From contig CAYVZZ010000039.1 in NCBI GenBank assembly GCA_964456185.1, positions 1 to 20,121 on the forward strand: a stretch of 20,121 nucleotides of DNA, written 5' to 3'. Of this stretch, positions 14,171 to 20,121 are shown in pieces (position 1 is the first letter of the stretch; each line of letters starts with the position of its first letter). Source of the stretch: CAYVZZ01 sp964456185 (lineage in GTDB: Bacteria > Pseudomonadota > Gammaproteobacteria > Pseudomonadales > Alcanivoracaceae). Below the pieces are notes generated by a model. It made no database searches. It saw only the letters and a program-made list of their open reading frames with translations, and was not told the origin of the DNA. Position numbers and translations under genes: made by a program.

Positions 14171-16186
14171 ATGCCACGCCTCAATCCACGCCAGCAAGAC
14201 GCCGTGCATTATACCCAAGGCCCCCTTTTGGTGCTGGCCGGTGCGGGCTCGGGTAAAACCAGTGTGATTACCCGAAAAATCGCCTGGTTAATCGAAAAGC
14301 AAGACATTAAAGCACGCCACATTGCTGCCGTCACCTTTACCAACAAGGCAGCCCGTGAAATGAAAGCTCGGGTGCAGCAGCTGGTGGACAAGCAACAAAG
14401 CCGTGGCTTGATTGTCTCCACCTTCCATAATCTGGGCATGATGATCATTCGCCGCGAGTTGGCTGCTTGCGGCCTGCGCTCGGGCTTTTCCATTCTCGAT
14501 CAATCCGACAGCCGTGAGCTGTTGAAAGGCATTTTGCAGAAAGGCGAATCGGAAAAAGACCTGGAAGCCGCCGATTTCATCCGCCAGCAAATATCCGATT
14601 GGAAAAATGCCAAGTGGAGCGCCGCAGAAGCCCTGTCACGCGCCGAGGACGCCGACCAGCAACGTGCCGCTCTCGCCTATGAAAAATACGACCGCATGTT
14701 GCGTGCCTGTAACGCGGTGGATTTTGATGACTTGCTGTACCTGCCGGTGACCCTGTTTGAACAGCAACCGCTGATTCTCGATAAATGGCGCCGTCGCATC
14801 CACTATTTGCTGGTGGACGAATATCAAGACACCAACTCGGTGCAATATGAGCTGGTGCGCCTGCTTACCCAGCCGGAAGGCCGGTTTACCGTGGTGGGCG
14901 ACGATGACCAGTCGATTTACACCTGGCGCGGGGCGCGTCCGGAAAATCTGGCACAGTTACAGGAAGACTGGCCCAACCTCGAGGTGGTCAAGCTGGAGCA
15001 AAACTACCGCTCTACCAGCCGTATTTTGAAAGCCGCCAATACGCTTATTGCCAACAACCCCCACGTATTCGAGAAGAAACTCTGGTCGACCTATGGAACC
15101 GGTGAGCCGATTCGGGTGAGTGCCCTGCCCAACGAAAACGACGAAGTGGAATGGATAGCCCACGACCTGTTTAACCACCGGCATCAGCGCAATGCCAACT
15201 GGAAAGACTTTGCCGTCTTGTATCGCGGGAATTTCCAATCGCGCCTGTTGGAAATCAAGCTCAAAGAGTTGCAGATTCCCTATAAAGTCTCTGGCGGCAC
15301 CAGCTTTTTCGCAAAGACAGAAATCAAGGATTTGATGTGTTATTTGCGCTTGTTGGTCAACCCGGACGACGACAATGCGTTTTTGCGCATTGTGAACACG
15401 CCGCGTCGTGAAATTGGCCCGGCAACACTGGAAAAGCTGGCCAGCTGGGCGGCACAACGCCAGCAGGGGTTGTACCACGTCTGTGAGGACATGGGATTGG
15501 CCGAGCGTCTGCCTGCCCGTGCCGCCGAGCGTTTGGCCGAGTTTAAGCGCTGGATCGATGCCAAGCGCCATGCCTGTTTCGCCGATGACAGCCTGCAAGC
15601 GGTGAAAGAGCTAATCACCGATATGGATTACGAAGGCTGGTTGATGCAAACCGCTACCAGTCCGCGCATTGGCGAGCGTCATATCGAAAACATCTGGCAG
15701 CTGGTNNNNNNNNNNATGCTCAATAAACAGGAAGAACAGCAAGGCGAAGTGGATTTGGAAGCGGTGAGTCGCAAGCTGGTGCTCATCGACATGCTGGAAC
15801 GGCAGGAAGAAGAGGACGACAGCGACCGCGTGCAGCTGATGACCTTGCATGCGGCCAAAGGCTTGGAGTATCCCCACGTCTATTTGATGGGCGCGGAAGA
15901 AGAGCTACTGCCCCATCGCACCAGCATCGAAGAAGATAATATCGTCGAGGAGCGTCGGCTGATGTATGTCGGCATCACCCGCGCTAAAGAAACCCTGACC
16001 ATTACTCACGCCTCAAGCCGTAAGCGCTATGGCGAGCGCAGTGACACCACGCCCAGTCGTTTTCTGGTAGAATTACCGGCAGAAGACATCCAGTATTTGG
16101 GGGAAGCCGCGCCGAAAGAGACGGGCAATGCTGATCAAGTGGCGGCAGATAATTTGTCGATGCTGCGGGATATGCTGGGCGGTTGA
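14171..16186 (+). CDS. rep: ATP-dependent DNA helicase Rep (contains an assembly gap)
   Basis: This superfamily 1A 3'-5' DNA helicase helps forks past protein blocks. It has 671 codons including the gap, against 673 residues in E. coli. The motifs are I (AGAGSGKT, residues 23-30), Ia (TFTNKAAREM), II (VDEYQDTNS), III (VVGDDDQSIYTWRGARPEN), IV (LEQNYRS), V (LMTLHAAKGLEYP) and VI (RRLMYVGITRAKETL), all intact. The chosen ATG at 14171 gives MPRLNPRQQ, matching Rep rather than UvrD; an in-frame TTG lies two codons upstream. Ten unknown bases (15706-15715) interrupt the 2B/2A segment. The frame is kept across them, but by comparison with E. coli about two residues seem missing. The gene ends at a strong terminator shared with the convergent cytochrome gene. 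Confidence 0.95.
   Translation: MPRLNPRQQDAVHYTQGPLLVLAGAGSGKTSVITRKIAWLIEKQDIKARHIAAVTFTNKAAREMKARVQQLVDKQQSRGLIVSTFHNLGMMIIRRELAACGLRSGFSILDQSDSRELLKGILQKGESEKDLEAADFIRQQISDWKNAKWSAAEALSRAEDADQQRAALAYEKYDRMLRACNAVDFDDLLYLPVTLFEQQPLILDKWRRRIHYLLVDEYQDTNSVQYELVRLLTQPEGRFTVVGDDDQSIYTWRGARPENLAQLQEDWPNLEVVKLEQNYRSTSRILKAANTLIANNPHVFEKKLWSTYGTGEPIRVSALPNENDEVEWIAHDLFNHRHQRNANWKDFAVLYRGNFQSRLLEIKLKELQIPYKVSGGTSFFAKTEIKDLMCYLRLLVNPDDDNAFLRIVNTPRREIGPATLEKLASWAAQRQQGLYHVCEDMGLAERLPARAAERLAEFKRWIDAKRHACFADDSLQAVKELITDMDYEGWLMQTATSPRIGERHIENIWQLXXXXMLNKQEEQQGEVDLEAVSRKLVLIDMLERQEEEDDSDRVQLMTLHAAKGLEYPHVYLMGAEEELLPHRTSIEEDNIVEERRLMYVGITRAKETLTITHASSRKRYGERSDTTPSRFLVELPAEDIQYLGEAAPKETGNADQVAADNLSMLRDMLGG
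15706..15715. other. Assembly gap (10 N)
   Basis: Ten consecutive N bases lie inside rep, between ...WQLV and MLNKQ.... The round number suggests a scaffolding placeholder rather than a measured distance. The reading frame is preserved, but E. coli Rep has six residues where four codons stand here, so a true gap of about 16 bases is plausible. Confidence 0.9.
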
Positions 16187-16216
16187 ATAACCGGCGGACA
16201 CATAAACAATGGACAC

Positions 16217-16247
16217 AAAAAAGGGCGACCATTTGGCCGCCCTTTTG
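16217..16247. terminator. Bidirectional rho-independent terminator between rep and the cytochrome gene
   Basis: AAAAGGGCG (16219-16227) pairs perfectly with CGCCCTTTT (16238-16246) around a 10-base loop that can add a further CCA/TGG pairing. The stem is flanked by an A-run on one side and a T-run on the other, so it can end the rep transcript (plus) and the cytochrome transcript (minus). It lies 30 bp after the rep stop and 15 bp beyond the cytochrome stop. Confidence 0.85.
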
Positions 16248-16262
16248 CGTTCAAGACCGTTA

Positions 16263-17234
16263 TTACTTCACGTTTTTGAAGATCTTGTTTAACCGGTCTT
16301 TGTTCATCACCAATTTGCTGTTTAGTGCCTTGATCTTCTTGGCGGCAGCCGCTTTGTTGGTGGCGTTGCCCACTTGGATGATACCGTACATGCCCATTAC
16401 ATGGTGCGGCATACATTCGTAAATGTAGACGCCTTCTTTATCAAAGGTCACAGTGATGTCTTGGCTAATTTCGCCTTTCCAGTTGTCCGCCCCTTTAGGT
16501 ACAAAAACCGACTGGCTGTCGTGCATCTTGTCGGTGGCTTTAAACAAAACGGTGTCGCCCGGCTGGATGTGCAGGTAAGCCGGTTGGAAGGTGTACATGC
16601 CGAGCTTGCCGCTGTTGAGCATTTCAACGGTAAAGTCAGGCTTGGCCGTGCTGCCGCTGGATTCTTTTTTAGCGGTTTCTTTCTTGGCTTCCGGAGCAGG
16701 TTTGGCCGCAGGTGCCGGCGCAGGTTTGGCCGCTTCAGGCTTTTTGGGTGCCGACAAGTCGCCGCCCGAGTGGTTCACCATGTAGTTTACAGCCGTTTTG
16801 ATTTCGTAAGGGCTACACTCGGAGCAAGTACCCATGGGCGGCATGGCTTTAAATCCATGAATCGCGCTGTGGTAAAGCGTGTCTTGCCCTTTGGCAATGT
16901 GCGGTGCCCAGCTGTCGGCATTGCCGAATTTGGGTGCGCCCAGTACGCCAGTTTTGTGGCAGTTGGCGCAGTGCTTATCGAAAATTTGCTCGGCGGTCAT
17001 GCCGGAGCCAGTGGGTTGAGCGGCTGCACCACCTGATGTAGAAGCCGTTTGAATGTTGCACTCTTCGCCCTTGATACAAACCGCGCCAATGGGAGCCAGG
17101 CGCTTCTGAATGGCGCTGGCAGAGTAAAGTCCTTCATCGGCCTTGGCGGTTGCGTTAGCTGAATCAGCTGCTCGGGCATTAAAGGAAAGGCCCAGCAAAA
17201 GAGACATGGCCAGCAGACTGAACTGTTTTTTCAT
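16263..17234 (-). CDS. Secreted cytochrome c5 - pseudoazurin (blue copper) fusion protein
   Basis: This 323-residue protein has a signal peptide (MKKQFSLLAMSLLLGLSFNARA, cleavage after about A22), so it acts in the periplasm. Residues ~35-158 are a cytochrome c5-type domain, with heme motif C89-A-N-C92-H93, likely methionine ligand in KAMPPMG (M131) and the extra cysteines of the c5 family (C137, C140). A Lys/Ala/Pro linker (~160-198) follows. Residues ~200-300 are a pseudoazurin-like cupredoxin: GDTVLFKATDKMH (H238) and YIYECMPHHVMGM with C274, H277 and M282, the type 1 copper ligand spacing. A basic helical C-terminus follows. It would carry electrons within one molecule between heme and copper, probably to a terminal oxidase or a nitrogen-oxide reductase. 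GAGGG lies six bases before the ATG. Confidence 0.88.
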   Translation of the reverse strand: MKKQFSLLAMSLLLGLSFNARAADSANATAKADEGLYSASAIQKRLAPIGAVCIKGEECNIQTASTSGGAAAQPTGSGMTAEQIFDKHCANCHKTGVLGAPKFGNADSWAPHIAKGQDTLYHSAIHGFKAMPPMGTCSECSPYEIKTAVNYMVNHSGGDLSAPKKPEAAKPAPAPAAKPAPEAKKETAKKESSGSTAKPDFTVEMLNSGKLGMYTFQPAYLHIQPGDTVLFKATDKMHDSQSVFVPKGADNWKGEISQDITVTFDKEGVYIYECMPHHVMGMYGIIQVGNATNKAAAAKKIKALNSKLVMNKDRLNKIFKNVK

Positions 17235-17271
17235 GACAAACCCTCGTTTTGTACTGTCTTGAACGGCGGCG

Positions 17272-17301
17272 ATTATAAGGGTTGCCGCCTTGCGTACGCA
17301 A
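17272..17301 (-). promoter_or_regulatory. Promoter of the cytochrome-cupredoxin gene with overlapping palindrome
   Basis: On the minus strand a consensus TATAAT (complement of 17272-17277) lies about 40 bp upstream of the ATG. TTGCGT (complement of 17296-17301) stands 18 bp further up as a possible -35. The -35 is inside a perfect 12-bp palindrome TTGCGTACGCAA (17290-17301). A second copy of TTTTGCGTA lies just upstream of it, at the end of the kinase gene. This suggests a regulator-binding site and separate control from the upstream histidine kinase. Confidence 0.55.
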
Positions 17302-17304
17302 AAA

Positions 17305-18192
17305 TTACGCAAAATCACCGCCTGCCGATGCAGCCGGCAGGCACAGTGTAAAGCAACTGCCGGCGTTTTTCCGGCTTTTTATTGTCAGTTTGCCGCCATG
17401 ACGCCGAGCAATGGTGTCGACTAATTGTAATCCCAGTCCAGCGCCTGCCAGATCGGGCGGTGCAGTGGGTAGGCGGCCATAGTGCGGTAAGCTGTCGACT
17501 TCGTCGGCAGTCATGCCAATGCCTTGGTCAGTGACTTCCAGGCAGATGAAGTGATCGGCTTCATAGAGACGCAGAGTCACTTCGCCGGCTGGTTGACTAT
17601 ATTTGATGGCGTTGTTGAGCAGGTTGTCCCATGCCAGTTGAATGAGATCGGGTTGTAGCTTGATGACAGTCGTTGCTGTATCAATCGATAAGGGCTGTAG
17701 TGTAACGCCCGATGCCTGTGCCAAGGGCATCAGTTCGTCACGCGTTTCTTCCGCCAAGGCGGCAAGGTCAGTGGGACGTCGGGCAAGCTCAGGCAAACCT
17801 TCCGCGCGTAAAAGGTTCACCAATTGGTCGGTACAACGCAGGTTGCGTTCGGCATAGTCGTTTAGCTGATCGAGCCGTTGCAACAAAGTGGGGTCCTCAT
17901 TGACGGCATCGCTAATGCGCAGACTTTCTTGCAACGCCATCATGGTAGTTACCGGCGAGCGCAGGCTGTGGGAAATAAATCCCAGTCGATCCACCTTGTT
18001 CTGGCTTGGCGTATCACTGCCATCTGCGTCGGAGGATTGAAAGAAAAGCGATAGTCCCAGCAGCAGTGCCAAGACGGCAATTAGGCCACCAATCCAGGAA
18101 GACTGCCAAGCTAAATAAAGCCCCAGAATAAAGACAATGAGCACCAATAACCGCTGTGTTGTTTTTATTATCATCATGCATCCACTTTGCAT
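17305..18192 (-). CDS. Orphan membrane sensor histidine kinase
   Basis: This 295-residue protein has two adjacent membrane helices (residues ~12-28 and ~33-50) with almost no periplasmic loop, then a short linker and a kinase core. There is no HAMP, PAS or other input domain. The H-box is LGFISHSLRSPVTTMM with H75. The N-box is LAWDNLLNNAIKYS. G1 is VTDQGIGM and G2 is AGAGLGLQLVDTIA. All are intact. The few residues between helices suggest sensing within the membrane or through a partner. No response regulator is adjacent. The nearest downstream gene (same strand, 70 bp) is the cytochrome-cupredoxin fusion, which has its own promoter. The start is uncertain: ATG codons at 18192, 18177 and 18174 are all possible. 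Confidence 0.88.
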   Translation of the reverse strand: MQSGCMMIIKTTQRLLVLIVFILGLYLAWQSSWIGGLIAVLALLLGLSLFFQSSDADGSDTPSQNKVDRLGFISHSLRSPVTTMMALQESLRISDAVNEDPTLLQRLDQLNDYAERNLRCTDQLVNLLRAEGLPELARRPTDLAALAEETRDELMPLAQASGVTLQPLSIDTATTVIKLQPDLIQLAWDNLLNNAIKYSQPAGEVTLRLYEADHFICLEVTDQGIGMTADEVDSLPHYGRLPTAPPDLAGAGLGLQLVDTIARRHGGKLTIKSRKNAGSCFTLCLPAASAGGDFA

Positions 18193-18363
18193 ATTTCAAT
18201 CCAGTCTACCAAAAAGCACTCGGTGCTCCGCAAGCGTTTTATCGGTGGTGTATTTTTCAATCAATCAGCAAAGCGCTATGATATCGGCATGCCGTATGAT
18301 GTTCTCAGCTTGTCGTAAGTTTGCAGGCGCACAAGAGTAAAACAAGTCACTAAGGGCGTGGTG
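18193..18363. other. Divergent intergenic region between the histidine kinase and the diguanylate cyclase
   Basis: These 171 bp must hold promoters for both outward-reading genes. A small hairpin AGCAC-TCG-GTGCT lies near 18217-18229, and TATGAT-type hexamers lie near 18277 and 18294. I see no consensus -35/-10 pair and no ORF. Confidence 0.4.
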
Positions 18364-19509
18364 ATGGAACCAATGCGTAGCAAACTGCGTTATCTGCTTG
18401 ACTGGACAGATCGTGACAAGTGTTTATTGCTTGCGGTGTTGGCCAATATTCTTGAGTCCGGCTTTTGGGTAATGCTTGTTTATGTTGCCCATTACACTGA
18501 TTTTGGGCAGCAGTATTTTGCGTCTAACGGCCTTGATATAGTCAATGCCACTTTTTCCGGCGGGTTGGTTATTTGGGCTTTTCTATTAGGGTGGGGCGGG
18601 TGGTTGCGCCATCGGCAAAAAGATCCGGCAATTTACACCACCACATTTCTTTATCTCATGTTATTCCCGCTGATTAGCAAAATGTACCTGATTGGTATTT
18701 TCAGCTCGGTGCCGGGTGTGGTGTTTATCGGCCTAGGGCTGACGGGCAGTATTCTGTTTAGCTTCAAGCGCATGATCGGCCCCAGCCTGTTTGTCAGTGC
18801 ATTGTTGTTGGTGCTGGCTTATTTAACCGGTAGCGCACAGATTGAGTATGCCCCCTTGTTCAGCATGCTACCGATTACCAAGGAACATGTGCCGGGTGCC
18901 TGGCTAGGAATGACCACTTTTATTGTGGTGCCCTATGTCATTTGTATTTTCGCTTTGATGTATCTGTTGATCACGCGCTGGAATGAACGTGAAGGGCAGG
19001 TACGGCGCTTATCCAATACCGACACGCTCACTGGATTGCCCAATCGCCGGTCGGCTTATGAATGCATGGATAGCGCAGTACAAGAGGCGCGCGATACGGC
19101 GGTGCCGTTGGCTATCATTATGATGGATCTGGATCATTTCAAACGAGTCAACGACAAATGGGGGCATGCCGCAGGTGATCAAGTTCTCAAGCAAGTAGGG
19201 CAAATCCTCAAAGCACAGCTGCGCTATAACGACCTAATCGGTCGCGTCGGCGGTGAAGAATTCCTCATGTTGCTGCCTAATACTTCCCGTCAAGATGCCA
19301 GCGCCATCGTCGATCGTTGTCGTCTCGCCATCGCCAATCACCGCGTAGCATTACCAGATGGCAAAGACATCCGCATTACAGGAAGCTTTGGCATCCACGC
19401 GGTTTCCGATACGCGTGATGAAACACGCTTTATCGATTTGATTCGTTTAGCCGATAAAGCACTATATGCCGCTAAAGAAAATGGACGTAATCGGGTGGAG
19501 TTTGTTTGA
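18364..19509 (+). CDS. Membrane-bound diguanylate cyclase (GGDEF)
   Basis: This 381-residue protein starts at the ATG at 18364, because AAGGG lies seven bases upstream; two in-frame GTG codons precede it. Residues ~20-205 hold about six membrane helices of a MASE-like sensory region whose exact family I do not recognise. Residues ~215-381 are a GGDEF domain that makes cyclic di-GMP from two GTP. The active site is G296-G-E-E-F300, the metal-binding region IIMMDLDHFKRVND is intact, and the inhibitory site R287-Y-N-D290 lies five residues before GGEEF. The enzyme should be active and product-inhibited. There is no EAL domain. It stands alone between a divergent kinase and vgrG, 146 bp upstream of the latter, with no evidence of cotranscription. 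Confidence 0.94.
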   Translation: MEPMRSKLRYLLDWTDRDKCLLLAVLANILESGFWVMLVYVAHYTDFGQQYFASNGLDIVNATFSGGLVIWAFLLGWGGWLRHRQKDPAIYTTTFLYLMLFPLISKMYLIGIFSSVPGVVFIGLGLTGSILFSFKRMIGPSLFVSALLLVLAYLTGSAQIEYAPLFSMLPITKEHVPGAWLGMTTFIVVPYVICIFALMYLLITRWNEREGQVRRLSNTDTLTGLPNRRSAYECMDSAVQEARDTAVPLAIIMMDLDHFKRVNDKWGHAAGDQVLKQVGQILKAQLRYNDLIGRVGGEEFLMLLPNTSRQDASAIVDRCRLAIANHRVALPDGKDIRITGSFGIHAVSDTRDETRFIDLIRLADKALYAAKENGRNRVEFV

Positions 19510-19642
19510 GGGGCATAGAGGCTTCTTGGCTACCACCTTTTTCTTATTTGTGGCCAATTACTGACAATAAAAAACGTCGTATACGCCTGCTGTTGTGGTG
19601 ATGATATTGTGAGCAGCATTATTGCTTCGATTCACACAACAC

Positions 19643-19647
19643 GGAGG
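19643..19647 (+). promoter_or_regulatory. Ribosome binding site deciding the vgrG GTG start
   Basis: GGAGG stands eight bases before GTG at 19656. No ATG is available in frame until far inside the conserved domain. A TTG at 19651 is too close to the site to be the start. Confidence 0.75.
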
Positions 19648-19655
19648 AAGTTGAC

Positions 19656-20121
19656 GTGGATGCAACGTCAGTCCTGAAATCACTGGTGAGCCTGGCCGAT
19701 TTATCCGATGAAGGCCGTCTTTATACCTTGGAAGGTGCCGGCCCCTCGGCCGAGTTGCACGTCGAGCGTTGGCATTGCGACAGTGCTTTGTCGCAGTGTT
19801 ATCACCTCACGTTAGATACGCTGGCCAACGATGCCGATTTGCCTTTGGATGCCATGCTCGGCCAGCCGGTGTCGCTGTATGCCATTCAACCGGATGGCAG
19901 CCGTAGCCGCCACAGTGGTTATGTGGCCGAAGCCCAATTGTTAGCCGGTGACGGCAGCCAGGCACGCTATCGTTTGCAGGTGGTGCCTTGGTTGTGGTTG
20001 TTGGGCGAAGGCCGCCACAGTCGTGTGTTTCAGGAACAAACGGTGCTGGATATCGTCGGCAAGGTATTTGCCGATTACGCCCCCTATGCCAACTGGGAAG
20101 CCACACCGGATGCCAGCGAAT
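19656..20121 (+). CDS. vgrG: VgrG (TssI) type VI secretion spike protein, N-terminal part, runs off window
   Basis: The frame is open from a GTG with a strong Shine-Dalgarno sequence to the window edge, 155 codons. The translation contains DEGRLYTLEGAGPSAELHVER, LGQPVSLYAI, SRHSGYVAEA, ARYRLQVVPWLWLL, SRVFQEQTVLDIVGKVF and ADY. This is the order of conserved blocks in the gp27-like N-terminus of VgrG proteins of the proteobacterial Rhs/Vgr family. VgrG trimers form the tip of the type VI secretion needle and carry effectors, and the gene after vgrG usually encodes an adaptor or toxin. No other T6SS gene lies in the window, so this is probably an isolated vgrG/effector island beginning here. 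The rest of the spike domain and any C-terminal effector extension cannot be seen. Confidence 0.87.
   Translation, partial: MDATSVLKSLVSLADLSDEGRLYTLEGAGPSAELHVERWHCDSALSQCYHLTLDTLANDADLPLDAMLGQPVSLYAIQPDGSRSRHSGYVAEAQLLAGDGSQARYRLQVVPWLWLLGEGRHSRVFQEQTVLDIVGKVFADYAPYANWEATPDASE

Noticed and set aside
14957..15598. 213-codon antisense frame inside rep
   Set aside because: It is opposite well conserved helicase motifs, has no ribosome site and no similarity to a known protein.
19597..19640. CRP-like inverted repeat TTGTGA ... TCACACAA upstream of vgrG
   Set aside because: The arms are separated by about 19 bases, where a CRP site has 6, so it does not fit that regulator.

Overview
The window looks like a piece of a gammaproteobacterial chromosome, probably a member or close relative of the Pseudomonadales/Cellvibrionales. 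The best clue is the order dksA - gluQ - cbrX - cbrA - cbrB, since the CbrA/CbrB pair (an SLC5-type transporter domain fused to a histidine kinase, plus an NtrC-family regulator) is typical of Pseudomonas and its relatives. rep next to a cytochrome c5-type gene also recalls the Pseudomonas rep region. Housekeeping genes are moderately GC-rich. The first ~4.1 kb is more AT-rich and holds accessory genes. One 10-base run of N inside rep (15706-15715) shows that this is a draft scaffold.

Region 1 (1-841) is the right-hand part of a Mu-like transposable element: the tail of a gp16-like gene, a mor-like activator overlapping it, then ~120 bp of repeat-rich DNA ending in a CA dinucleotide. That end coincides with the point where the next gene loses similarity to its family.

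Region 2 (835-4107, all minus strand) is a small defence/toxin-antitoxin cluster. It holds a PD-(D/E)XK plus Schlafen-group-3 helicase (DUF2075) protein cut off at its C-terminus by the Mu-like element, a lone HigA-type antitoxin with its operator but no visible toxin, and a complete HepT-MntA (HEPN/MNT) pair. A cluster of 16-bp repeats lies between the first two and may be an IS end remnant.

Region 3 (4197-7247) holds a nitronate monooxygenase/NADH:quinone reductase-like flavoprotein (minus strand), divergent from cca (CCA-adding enzyme), which overlaps a pteridine reductase-like SDR gene.

Region 4 (7384-13743) is a tightly packed five-gene operon. It encodes a DksA carrying a ~190-residue histone H1/AlgP-like Lys-Ala tail, GluQ, a 56-residue membrane protein in the position of CbrX, CbrA and CbrB. 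This CbrB has an intact receiver and an intact DNA-binding end, but its GAFTGA sigma-54 contact motif is gone and its Walker B glutamate is aspartate.

Region 5 (13756-18192) holds a small thioredoxin (minus strand), rep helicase (plus), a shared terminator, a secreted cytochrome c5-pseudoazurin fusion (minus) and an orphan membrane histidine kinase (minus). Region 6 (18364-20121) holds a membrane diguanylate cyclase and the 5' end of a vgrG gene (type VI secretion spike), which runs off the window.

The most unusual items are the CbrB with a degenerate ATPase/sigma-54 interface, the H1-tailed DksA at the head of the same operon, the heme-copper fusion protein, and the Mu-like element that seems to end directly after mor inside a defence gene. 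No tRNA, rRNA or CRISPR array was seen.
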